A DNA stretch of 64,000 bases from Nannochloropsis salina CCMP1776. Its lineage: Eukaryota > Sar > Eustigmatophyceae > Eustigmatales > Monodopsidaceae. The translations under genes were made by a program, and so were the position numbers. How positions within the stretch are numbered: the stretch's first letter is position 1; every line of letters starts with the position of its first letter. Under the pieces are notes generated by a model that saw nothing but the letters and a program-made list of their open reading frames with translations, had not been told where the DNA came from and searched no databases. The stretch lies in contig SDOX01000006.1 of assembly GCA_004565275.1 (NCBI GenBank), positions 620,001-684,000 of the forward strand, given 5' to 3'. Positions 1 through 8,892 of this stretch are shown here, piece by piece.

Positions 1-180
1 CTACTGCCCCTCTTTTCCACGAACAGGCTGCTAAGGACCAGTCAAAGCCGAAAGCCAGGGCCAGGTCCATATAGCGCCCCGTTCGCGCAATCAAGCAGCA
101 CAACGAAGGCTTGCTCTTTCAGTAAACTTTCGTTGTGCCCACTGCAGTCCATTCGCAAGACTTTCGGTTGAGAATTAATT

Positions 181-1647
181 ATGGAGGTTGGTGGGGGCGA
201 GACCGTGGAAAGTGTGCTGAAGCGATTGGATCAGAAAAGCGAGTACGCGGTGGTCCGAGGTACATGTGTTGGCATCCTGTTCATCTCGCTCTGGGCATTG
301 AATCTGCATGTCTTTAAAGTTGCCCACATCGATGTATCGTGCATCTACCCCGCTAAGCTCGTCAGCGCGGGGGGATATGGTGGGAGCGGGAAAAGCGACC
401 ATGGAAGCGGCTCGGGGGGCAACAGCAAAGACGTCGGCAGGTCTATAGGCAGCAGACGGTCGCCCTCGGCCGTGCTCCAGAAGCAGCAGCAACAAGCCCA
501 GCAGCCTGTGTGTCACCCGCGCAAGGTGATAAATCTGGTGACCGTGTTGGTGCTCGCCATGGTGTTCTGCATCCTCATCATGTCCGAGCTCCTGGGGCAG
601 CCCTACCAGCACGCCCCTTTCATCTTCTACTTCCTGCTCTTGGCCGCAGTCATCTACCCATCGGACACCACTTTGATGTTCAGAGAGCTTGCCCTCTTGT
701 TTGGGCGGGTCCTTTGGCTGGTGGTGCTCCCGGGGACCGAGATTCACTTCCTGGAAGTGTTGGTCGGCGACATCCTCACCAGCCTGTCCAAGGTTTTCTT
801 CGAGGTCGGCCTCACCTGCGTGGCCACACTCCTTTCTTTGTCTCCGGGGCTCTTCCGCATTATCTCCCCTGACATCTTCCCCACCCTTCTCGCCTCCACG
901 CCCTTCATCCTGCGCATTCGCCAGTGCGTGGTACAGCGCCGCGGAACTACCTCTGGGAAAGCCCGCTTCCTCACCTCCCTGAACATCCTCAAGTACTGCT
1001 CCTCCATACCCGGCCTGTGGCTGCCGCTTCTCCTGGCCCCTCACTACTCCACCTACCAGATCGAGCGCGTGCTGCTGGTCGTCCTTCTCGTCAACTCCCT
1101 CTACTCCTTCCTGTGGGACGTGATCATGGACTGGGGCCTCGGCCACGTAAAGCTGACCGGCGCGCCCAAGAAAGGCGGCGGTGGGACCGTGCGGCTACGA
1201 CACTGGGGCCTCCGACCCACACTCTTGTTCGGATCGGCCGGGTCCTACTACGCGGCCATCGGGCTGGATTTGGTCCTTCGGCTGGTCTGGGTCTTAAAGT
1301 ACGTCAACTTCGACCACCGGCTCTCGTATGACAAATTCATGCTCCTGATAGAATGTCTGGAGGTGCTGCGGCGTGGCATATGGTCGATTTACAGGATTGA
1401 GTGGGAGTGTCTGAGCATCAACGGGGGTAGAAAGGGGGGTGGATTGCCCGGGAGGGGGGAGACGCCGATGGGAGGGGGGATCGGCATGGTTGCGATAGGA
1501 AGCAAACGGGCAGGAGGGAATGGGGCGGGGAATACGCTAGCGCGAGACGTGGAGGGCGAGGTAGATTTGGAGCGCTCTGTGGGGATCGAGACTGAAAGTG
1601 GGAGCGGCGAGGGCACCGATGTGACGACCGTACTGTTGTCGCGCTGA
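181..1647 (+). CDS. EXS-domain (ERD1/XPR1-type) multi-pass membrane protein
   Basis: A 488-residue polytopic membrane protein, uninterrupted, starting at the first ATG of the frame. It matches the EXS family, in which XPR1 exports phosphate and yeast Erd1 acts in Golgi phosphate recycling and glycosylation. Family signatures in order are RIRQCVVQRR near residues 245-255, SLNILKYCSS near 270, the hallmark SLYSFLWDVIMDWGL near 305-320, YYAAIGLDLVLRLVW near 355-370, and EVLRRGIWSIYRIEWE near 395-410. There is no N-terminal SPX domain, so the architecture is Erd1-like rather than that of full XPR1. About eight hydrophobic segments are visible, and the last 75 residues are Gly-rich and acidic, probably cytosolic. 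It converges on the START-like gene. Family assignment is firm; the transported substrate is not shown by the sequence. Confidence 0.88.
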   Translation: MEVGGGETVESVLKRLDQKSEYAVVRGTCVGILFISLWALNLHVFKVAHIDVSCIYPAKLVSAGGYGGSGKSDHGSGSGGNSKDVGRSIGSRRSPSAVLQKQQQQAQQPVCHPRKVINLVTVLVLAMVFCILIMSELLGQPYQHAPFIFYFLLLAAVIYPSDTTLMFRELALLFGRVLWLVVLPGTEIHFLEVLVGDILTSLSKVFFEVGLTCVATLLSLSPGLFRIISPDIFPTLLASTPFILRIRQCVVQRRGTTSGKARFLTSLNILKYCSSIPGLWLPLLLAPHYSTYQIERVLLVVLLVNSLYSFLWDVIMDWGLGHVKLTGAPKKGGGGTVRLRHWGLRPTLLFGSAGSYYAAIGLDLVLRLVWVLKYVNFDHRLSYDKFMLLIECLEVLRRGIWSIYRIEWECLSINGGRKGGGLPGRGETPMGGGIGMVAIGSKRAGGNGAGNTLARDVEGEVDLERSVGIETESGSGEGTDVTTVLLSR

Positions 1648-2269
1648 TCGCAGTCATGCCGTCGGCGAAAAGAAAGGGATTCGCAACGGCTCGCTCATGG
1701 CGTGCACCTTTCCGTAACTGTAAGTATATTTTGAGAAGGTATATTGTTTAATCTTGACGCCTGAGAACTTTTTGGCTTCTTGAGATAGAGCCAGCTGAAA
1801 GTATAATTACATTTGTCTGCCCCTCAGGGAAAATAATAGAAATGACAGTCAACCGTTGCGCAACTGGTACGGCGAAAGCTCGCATCGTTTTTTAAAGTGG
1901 CATCGACAGGAGAAGATGTCCCTCCCCAATCATTCTTATACTTTATATTACAGTGCTGTCGTCGTTTCAGCCGCGGGTTTCCCCTTACTTTGTGTCCTAG
2001 TGCACTCAAGGTTTGGATGCCCCTGGGAAAGATGTGCCTTCAGACCCCGCGGGCCTCTCTTAGTCCTCTGATGTATGCATATGAACAAACTTTCTATGTG
2101 TCTGGCAGTAAAGGACAACGCCCCCACACTGCCCGCCCCTTTGCCCCCGTCAATGCTATCGATCACTCGCCATGGCTGGGTGTGACGAGGTCAAACACGG
2201 CACACCCACCACTGCAGTCTACAACATTCGGGCAGCCGTCTCCGTCTATTGCCACATGGGTCGTCGCTC
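1648..2269. other. Convergent intergenic region, no gene seen
   Basis: This is the space between the 3' ends of the EXS gene and the START-like gene. It is AT-richer than its neighbours. Short open frames on both strands have no recognisable protein character. It presumably holds the two 3' UTRs and polyadenylation sites. Confidence 0.5.
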
Positions 2270-3607
2270 TCAGGCTACCACCGCCTCTACATCGAAGCTC
2301 TCCTGAAGTTGATCCTGCTTCTCGTCTTGCCTTCGTTTTTGAAAATTTTCCGCCTTCGCCTCCTGCACGGGGCCTTTCCGCTCTAAATGCAGGGCTTTCC
2401 GCAGGCTCTCAGCGAAATCCACCACGCCACGCACACTGAATTTCTCCGCAATGAAAGGCGGGATCCCAGCCGACTTAACATGGCTAATAGTGGTGAGATG
2501 CGCGCGGTTAGGGTCTGTCGGGTGGGGACGCACTTCTGTGACGCCCAAAATGATCTCGGAGCGCGCAAAGCGGGAGGAGCGCGGCACTTCCGGATGGTCT
2601 GTGAACTTGGTCAGCATCACTTGAGAGCCGTCAGGGCGCCGAACGACGTGCATGATCGTGCAAAACTCGTGGGCCTTCTTCTGCAGCGGGGGTAGGGTTC
2701 TATTCCAGACTATCTTGGTGTGGGGCCCGACACGCGCCACGTCGTCCCGGCCTTTGCTGTACTTGTTGTACTCGCCCACGCGTTCCGAGTCCACCAGCAG
2801 GTCCATTACAGCCTCTGGGGAGGCGTGCAGCATTGTCGACAACTTCAGGCAGGGATACTCCCGCCCATACGCGTCTTCCGCCAGATTCCGCCTCCAAATT
2901 TTCGTATCCTCTTTCTCCGACACAGGGTGCCAGCCCCCGCCCTCATCTCCCAACGCCTGATGGCCTTCTTCCTCGAGCGACCGAAGGAGGGATAAGTACC
3001 GTGGGTCCACCCCTTCCAATGAGACAGCAGCGTCACCATTCAACATCGCCTCAGCATCCTGGACAAGGTGGGCCTGCTGCCGCCGAAGTTGTCGCAATAA
3101 GCGCTCGGCAAACGAACTTAGATGTCCCGCGGGCCTCCTCTCAGACGTACGCCGGCGCTGTAGACGCGGAGGAAAGCGACTTAGAAGTCCCGCCACCGCA
3201 GACGAGACCCGGGTTGATTGCAGGGTGTTCCTGACGCGTCGTACTTGCGACTGTAACGTCGTCCGGACGGCTTGGAAAGGCCTCAGTCGGCGAGTGACAC
3301 CATCCGACTGGGAAGTTTTTCGCTCGTAACTGAAACCCGAGTCCGCGGCCGCTGCTCGAGTGGCTTTTCGAAGCCGACGATAGCTTACTTTACTGCTTCC
3401 CAATCCGGGGACCAGATCGTGACGTCTATCCCCTTCCTCACTGCTGCCACCCGTGTCCAACCCGCCAAATGTCAAAGGCAAATGAGTATAGCTACCCGCC
3501 GTGCTTGGTGCCTTTGCCTTAGTATCTCCTTGCACGATGAGCACTCGGGATACGACAAGCACACCGCATGCTACCACAACAAGCAGGAGACGAACCAACA
3601 TGAGCAT
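2270..3607 (-). CDS. Membrane-anchored START-like (SRPBCC) lipid-binding domain protein
   Basis: A 445-residue protein counted from the first ATG at 3607; the frame is open a little further upstream but only with a GTG. Residues 1-27 form a strong hydrophobic signal or anchor (MLMLVRLLLVVVACGVLVV). Residues 30-220 are basic and low-complexity (many RR pairs). Residues about 222-415 resemble a START/Bet v1-like lipid-binding fold: a WRRNLAEDAYG lead-in, LHASPEAVMDLLVDSERVGEYN, then IVWNRTLPPLQKKAHEF, an R-S-x-R-F-A-R-S-E-I strand, and a C-terminal helix FSVRGVVDFAESLRKAL. START domains carry sterols, phospholipids or ceramides between membranes. The ligand cannot be read from the sequence. The anchor suggests residence at the ER or another membrane. 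It diverges from the plastid coiled-coil gene. Confidence 0.75.
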   Translation of the reverse strand: MLMLVRLLLVVVACGVLVVSRVLIVQGDTKAKAPSTAGSYTHLPLTFGGLDTGGSSEEGDRRHDLVPGLGSSKVSYRRLRKATRAAAADSGFSYERKTSQSDGVTRRLRPFQAVRTTLQSQVRRVRNTLQSTRVSSAVAGLLSRFPPRLQRRRTSERRPAGHLSSFAERLLRQLRRQQAHLVQDAEAMLNGDAAVSLEGVDPRYLSLLRSLEEEGHQALGDEGGGWHPVSEKEDTKIWRRNLAEDAYGREYPCLKLSTMLHASPEAVMDLLVDSERVGEYNKYSKGRDDVARVGPHTKIVWNRTLPPLQKKAHEFCTIMHVVRRPDGSQVMLTKFTDHPEVPRSSRFARSEIILGVTEVRPHPTDPNRAHLTTISHVKSAGIPPFIAEKFSVRGVVDFAESLRKALHLERKGPVQEAKAENFQKRRQDEKQDQLQESFDVEAVVA

Positions 3608-4429
3608 TGCTTGCTGACGCGCCTTCCAGGTTCTCTTCCTGAACACACCGAAACATGAAGAGAAAAAGAAATCAACTTCAGTAATGATATGTAGGTCAAT
3701 CAGGCCATCAAAGATGGTAACATATTTTTCAAGAGTACATGTGTGTGATCTGCTATGGCGAAAATTATAGAAGGAGCAATTTGCATGCCCTGAGGAGACG
3801 AATCAAGGCTGAATCTCGAAGTCACTCTGACTTATGACTGGCCCGATTCCTATGAACACGATTTTCCTGGCACCGTTGGCGTGGGCATGCGTTCAGCTGG
3901 CGCCCAAATACCACATTCTACTCAACAGAGTGATTCAGTAGGCACGTGAATGCTGGACAATTCACCGCGACAGGTCGTAGACCCCAAGGATGGCGAAACG
4001 CCGGCTCGAAAAGTTCCTGATAGAACACGGCCGTGCGCCGTCACGCCGTTGCTCTGGTATATATGATGGATTAGGACCCAGGGCGAGGCGGGCGGCGAGG
4101 GCCGCCCAAGTGGGAGAAGGATGAGATGATGGAAAAGGACCTTCGCGCCTTTTTCTCCGCGTTCTCGGTAGCGTCGCGCTTGACTTGAGGACCCAGCCAC
4201 ACACACCACACACCTGCTCCTTGTCGTTTCCCGTCTTAAGCTTTCCTGGCTTTCTGTTTGACCTTTCATGGCGAAGAGATGAAAGGGACAGCATGAAAAT
4301 TTCAATGTTACCAGCACAATTCTTGTGGGTTTCGGTAGTCTTGTTCCATTCTGATTGCGAATTATTATCCGGACTATTGCCTTCAACGAACAACAACAGC
4401 AAGAGGCATCTGCAAGGTACAGGGGCTCG
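3608..4429. other. Divergent intergenic region between START-like and coiled-coil genes
   Basis: About 820 bases separating two divergently transcribed genes, so it should hold both promoters and 5' UTRs. Open frames on the minus strand (3922-4477) are short and low in protein character. No convincing regulatory motif or RNA gene was recognised. Confidence 0.45.
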
Positions 4430-6490
4430 ATGACAGCAAATCGCGATTTGAGGAGAGCAGATCGGGCGAATGTGCAAGTGGTTCTACTATTGCTTGTTGT
4501 GCTAGGTGGAGCTGCGGCCTTTCTTCTTCCATCTCAGCATTCGACCATCACTAGCAAGGCAACTAGACGCGTGGCCCCTGTCCAGGCCACATCTCCTCCC
4601 GCGATCGACCGACACGATTTCGCGATCGTCAGTATTTTCAGTGGAAACGATAAGATCCAAACATTGGATGCTAAGGTACTGGCCGCCGCCAACGCGGGTC
4701 AACCTAGCAAAGGCACGGGCACCATGCCGCTCCTGGCGACGACAGTAGAGGAGAAGCCCTTTGACGCAGTAGTCAAAACATCCAGTGGCGCTCTTAAGGG
4801 ATTTGAGGGTTTTGCAGTGTTGGGGGCCTTGCCTTTGGCTTTTTTCTCTGCACGCACATTGGACAAAAAACAGAAGGAGACCGAGGCGGAGGCTACTCGA
4901 CAAATGGAAGACGACGCGGCTCGCATGGCGCGTGAGGCCGAGCAAGCGAGGGTGAAGGCCCTTGAGGACGCGCAAAAAGCTGCCAAGAGGGAGATGCTTG
5001 AGGCGAAGATCCAGCGAGCCCGCGAAGAGGAGGAGCGCCTTCGCAAAAATCAAGAGATGGAATTGGAAAGAGAAAAACAGAAGCAAGAGCTCGTAGCCGC
5101 GCAGAAGGCGGCGGAGCAGAAAGTACAACAAGAAAAGCGAGAGCAGGAGCAAGCGGAAGCATCCCGCCTGCAAGCCAAACAACGAGAGGCGGCGGAGGCT
5201 GCCAAGCAGCTGAAAATTGAGGAAGAAAAGGCGGCGCAGGCTCAGGCTGAGAAAGCCAAGGCAGAGGCGGCGGCGGCGGCAGCAGCGGAGGCGAAAGCGA
5301 AGGCGGAGGAAGAGCGGGCTATCGCTGAGGCTAAGGCTCAAGCAGAGGCAGCTCAGAAGAAGGCCGAGGAGGAGAGACAAGAGGAGGCCCGTCAGGCGGC
5401 CGCTGCTCAAAAAGCGAAGGAGGAGGCGGAAGCGAAAGAGAGGGCAGAGCATGAGGAGGCCATGCGTCTGGCGGCTCAGAAGGAGAAAGAAGCTTTGGAA
5501 GAAAAGGCGCGTGTCGAGGCACAAAAAGCAAAGGAAGAAGCGGCTCGTCTCGAGGATGAAAAACGCGCTGCAGAGGAGGCAAAGATCCGGGCTCAGCAAG
5601 AGGCCGAGGCGGCGGCCAAGCGGAGGGCGGAGGAAGAGGCTGCTGTGCGCAAAGCCCAAGAAATAGAGGCAGCGCGCCAAGAGAAAGAAAGGCAGGAGAA
5701 AGCTGCTGCAGAAGCCAAGGCACAAGCAGAGGCAGCAGCAAAAAAGAAGCGGGAGCAGGAGGAGGCCGAAGCAAAACGAGAGGCAGAGGAAGCTGTGCGA
5801 AAAGCGGAGGCAGAAAGACTGAGTGCACTCAAAGCCGCTGAAGACAAGCGTAAGCAAGAAATAGCTGCGGCTGAGAGGGAAAAACAAGCGGGAATTGCCC
5901 AAAAGGCAGCTGAAGAGCGCGCCGCCGCCGTGAGGGCCAAGCGCGAGAAGGAGAACGCGCTAGAGAAGGAGCGCCGAGAGAAGCTAAAGCGAGCGAAGGC
6001 AGCTGCACTGGAGGGTCGAGCGGAGATTGCAAAGGACTCAGACGAGAAGAAAGCGGTACGTCAAGCAAATATCCGTGCTGCTAGCACTGTCGGCCCAAGG
6101 GCCGCGCAAGCCCCATCCGATGAGCTTCCGGCCCCGACAAAAAAAGACAAGTCCGCTGCAACGGATGAAAGCGCCGAGCGTGCATTGCGGGAGGAGAAAG
6201 TCCGAGCACGGGCTCGGGAGCAACAAAAAGATATGTCCAAACGTATGGTGGAGGATTTGACTGTGAAACTTTCCATTCCAAAGCTGAAGGATTATTTAAA
6301 GCAAAACAAGGCTCAGTCACCCAAAAGCAGCGCCAAAAAAGCAGATTTTGTGAATGCCGTGCTTGGAGTGGCAGAAGAAAAGGGGTGGGAAGTCTCCGTG
6401 ATGGAGCTGCAGAATCTTAGCAGCGTTCAGGCTAAGGGTTTCGGCGGAGGCGGTGGACCAGGGGCAGACTCCAAAAAGAAGAAGAAATAG
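4430..6490 (+). CDS. Plastid-targeted Ala/Glu/Lys coiled-coil protein with C-terminal SAP-like motif
   Basis: A 686-residue protein from the ATG at 4430; an upstream in-frame TTG at 4355 is not credible. Residues 15-32 are a hydrophobic signal peptide (VVLLLLVVLGGAAAF) ending in an A-F site followed by LLPSQHS, then a Ser/Thr/Arg-rich stretch, which is the bipartite plastid presequence of heterokont algae. A short hydrophobic patch follows at about 125-140 (GFAVLGALPLAFFSA). Residues about 145-560 are one long charged helix of A/E/K/Q/R, with many EEERQ- and AEAKA-type units, that should form an extended coiled coil. Near residues 605-655 LSIPKLKDYLKQN, KKADFVNAVLG and EEKGWEV resemble a SAP DNA-binding helix-turn-helix. 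The tail is Gly-rich and ends in six lysines. A plastid nucleoid or membrane-tethering role is inference. The coiled coil also gives spurious similarity to TolA and caldesmon. Confidence 0.72.
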   Translation: MTANRDLRRADRANVQVVLLLLVVLGGAAAFLLPSQHSTITSKATRRVAPVQATSPPAIDRHDFAIVSIFSGNDKIQTLDAKVLAAANAGQPSKGTGTMPLLATTVEEKPFDAVVKTSSGALKGFEGFAVLGALPLAFFSARTLDKKQKETEAEATRQMEDDAARMAREAEQARVKALEDAQKAAKREMLEAKIQRAREEEERLRKNQEMELEREKQKQELVAAQKAAEQKVQQEKREQEQAEASRLQAKQREAAEAAKQLKIEEEKAAQAQAEKAKAEAAAAAAAEAKAKAEEERAIAEAKAQAEAAQKKAEEERQEEARQAAAAQKAKEEAEAKERAEHEEAMRLAAQKEKEALEEKARVEAQKAKEEAARLEDEKRAAEEAKIRAQQEAEAAAKRRAEEEAAVRKAQEIEAARQEKERQEKAAAEAKAQAEAAAKKKREQEEAEAKREAEEAVRKAEAERLSALKAAEDKRKQEIAAAEREKQAGIAQKAAEERAAAVRAKREKENALEKERREKLKRAKAAALEGRAEIAKDSDEKKAVRQANIRAASTVGPRAAQAPSDELPAPTKKDKSAATDESAERALREEKVRARAREQQKDMSKRMVEDLTVKLSIPKLKDYLKQNKAQSPKSSAKKADFVNAVLGVAEEKGWEVSVMELQNLSSVQAKGFGGGGGPGADSKKKKK

Positions 6491-6971
6491 ATTTAGATGA
6501 CCACGCATGGAGGAATACTGAGCCTTGTCCCAGCTAAGCTAACTTTGCACGCCAGAGTGTTTTTAATCGAGCTTCAAAAGGAAGAAAAGCCAGCATTTTG
6601 CAAGATAATCACCCTAGATTGTTTTTCATTTTTCGTGCGGCGAGTTGTCTGTGGATTGGGCTCGATCCCATAGCCTTATGTCCTCCGTTCCATTCAATTT
6701 GTTCTATTCTTGAGTGAGAGGCTTAAGGCACGGATGAGGACAAATTTGAAAATCTCTAACCCAAAAAGCACTGGGAGACGAGACAACAAAAATTGTACAA
6801 CGCGTTGGAGGAAACTATTCTCGAAAATGTCTAACTTTAATTGCTACGTGAGCCATTTCAAATTACGTTTGGTCTTTTGATTTTCTTTTCCACAAAAATT
6901 ATATCTCCTGAGAAATGTCCTTTTTCTTCACACCTCTTAGGATAACCACTGGATTTCGGACTTTAGACCCC
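6491..6971. other. Convergent intergenic region, AT-rich
   Basis: Short AT-rich spacer between the tail-to-tail coiled-coil and SET genes. It contains T- and A-runs suited to 3' processing. No gene or structured RNA was recognised. Confidence 0.45.
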
Positions 6972-8253
6972 TCACGCCCAGCGCCGCTGATCCTCCTTCG
7001 CGTCCACAGGCACGTACCAGGGCGGCAAGCTTTCACTCCCGTGCTTGGGGTTTAGTCGATAATTCAGAAAAAGTTCTTCTCCATCTTCCAGGTCCGTCGT
7101 GGCAACCAGTACGACAGATTGGATCAGGGCTGACTGGTCCGGACTACCTAGCAAAGAGCGAGGCCGCGCGAACGCATTCGGTATGTATGGTCGCAGCTCG
7201 TGAGGGAACCCCCCCCAACCCAGTGGATCCTGAGGAAAATCATACGCAACAGCCATAACGTTAGGCTTTCCATGGTTGCAAAGGTGAGCCAATGCGTATT
7301 CATTATGTGGCATCTTCTCTGCCGCCCGCCCGTCCACCACAATTTTATCATAGCGTTGAAAGAGAAAGATATCCGGGTCCGGAAAGAGCTCTGCTACTTC
7401 TTCGGCTTTTCGGAGGTGCTCAGGCAGGTAGACCAAGCCAGGATAGATGCCAACGAGAGAACCGATGCGAGCACGTCCCTCCAGGAAGACGCCCCTTCCA
7501 GCTGATGGTATTGAGGAAGGTCCATGACAAAGCGTATATCCTAGATCTTGTCGCAAGGATTTATACACACGCCCTCTTCGGGCGCTCTCACGAGCACTTT
7601 CCATATCCTCTCTCTCTCCACGCCGCGAGGTGGAACTTGTTTGAGGCCGTCGCCTCCGGTTAGGTGGCCGCCAGTCCTCTCTTTCTTGAGTTGAGCCGCC
7701 CGTACCACCATTAATTTTTTCAAAGCCATGATGCATCCTTGATGCTTTAGTTGTCTTCTCGACGGTGCGGGCTGCATCAATGGCCAAAAACATACGCAAT
7801 ATCTGTTGATCTAGGTTTTTTCGAAGTATGTTTACTTGCTTGTAGCCTGCCATGCTTTGCATCCGCTCTGCCTCTTGCTGCAATGTTTGACGGTCTTCTT
7901 GGTGTCCTATCGTGATACATTTCCACCACGATGTGAGCAGCAAAGCGGTCTCAATGTCTGCTTGCTCCTGAGTGCAAACACGACGCGCCATTGTGGTTTG
8001 AACAGAAAGGTTGAAAATGAAAGTTGCGTTAATCAGTTTGATTCATGCGAGGCTTGAGAGTGTGTCAAAGGATAAGTATTTCGCTATTCAGAGGGTTCCT
8101 AACTTCATAAGGACTTGTTCTCGCGATCGTCGCACTTGTTTTTCCGGTGCACAACGGATAGGCGAATGTTTTGAGCAAATTTACCTGTAAATCCCGCTGT
8201 CGTACGCTATATCGAAGAAAGCTCTGGCGCAAACGATTTAAAATTGAGCTCAT
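6972..8253 (-). CDS. SET-domain protein, SETD9-like
   Basis: The main exon 6972..7991 encodes the SET core. GRGVFLEGRARIGSLVGIYPGLVY matches the SETD9 segment around GVFVTKG...YPGTVY. It is followed by IVVDGRAAEK, a LCNHGKPNVMAV site, an ELRPYIPNAFA segment like SETD9 LKQYLPNIAY, and VVLVATTDLEDGEELFLNY, the SET C-terminal GEELFxNY motif. SET proteins transfer methyl groups from SAM to lysine; the substrate of SETD9 is not established. Two starts are possible. One is ATG 7991 (339 aa). The other is a preferred two-exon model, exon 1 8185..8253 and exon 2 6972..7967, with CAG|gtaaat and ctcag|GAG boundaries, both phase 0, 354 aa. That model adds a basic leader (MSSILNRLRQSFLRY) resembling the basic N-terminus of animal SETD9. 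The family call is firm; the first exon is inference. Confidence 0.78.
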
Positions 8254-8892
8254 CACAGAATTTGATAGAGTTGTGGAAAATATTGTGGAAGATATGGGTG
8301 TTTGATTGCTAGTTGCTTCGTAGCAAGGAGGTAAACGCAGCCCTCAGGCTGCTTGTGCGCCAAAAGGCACGATGCCCGGAAACCAGCGAGGCTGTCTTCG
8401 TGCTTCTGGATAGAAGCTTAAATACTGATGTATACGGTTCATCGACATGGAGACACGGTGTTAGAGCTACAAAAAGAAAGGGTGCAGTCGTAGGACGATC
8501 CGGGGCCAGGAAGAGCTCTGACGTACAAGGAGAGTGGCGCCACTACAATATCGCCCCAGCACTAGGCATCATTCCCTCGTTTCCGATGCCGGTCATCATT
8601 CCTCGTGAAGATCTACCGATGTAGTTGATCAAGGTGTACAAGAATAGGGCTAGACGCGGCATCGGATGGACGGGCTGTGGGATTATGACGAGTTCAAAAA
8701 ACATGGGCCGGGGAGGGGGATTTATCGCACAGAAAGTCGAGCATGAGAACCTCCAACAACTATACAGTCACCAAAGAATACATAGGTCCGCTGCACGCTA
8801 CGTTTTTTCTGTTTATTCGTTCAAAAAGTACACCGTTAAAGCGTAGCTTCCACATAAATCGCCTACATGCACTAATTTCCTAAAGTATATAT
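8254..8892. other. Intergenic region between two minus-strand genes, no gene seen
   Basis: About 640 bases lie between the sulfatase 3' end and the proposed first exon of the SET gene. Plus-strand open frames at 8313-8624 and 8625-8846 have no recognisable domain and start poorly. It probably contains the SET promoter and the sulfatase 3' UTR side. Confidence 0.4.

Noticed and set aside
4502-5902. Long minus-strand open frame antisense to the coiled-coil gene
   Set aside because: A 466-residue Leu/Ser/Phe-rich shadow produced by the E/K/A codon bias of the real plus-strand gene; no domain.
8455-8480. GTTAGAGCTA string resembling part of a CRISPR/tracr repeat
   Set aside because: Single occurrence, no repeats or cas genes, eukaryotic nuclear context.
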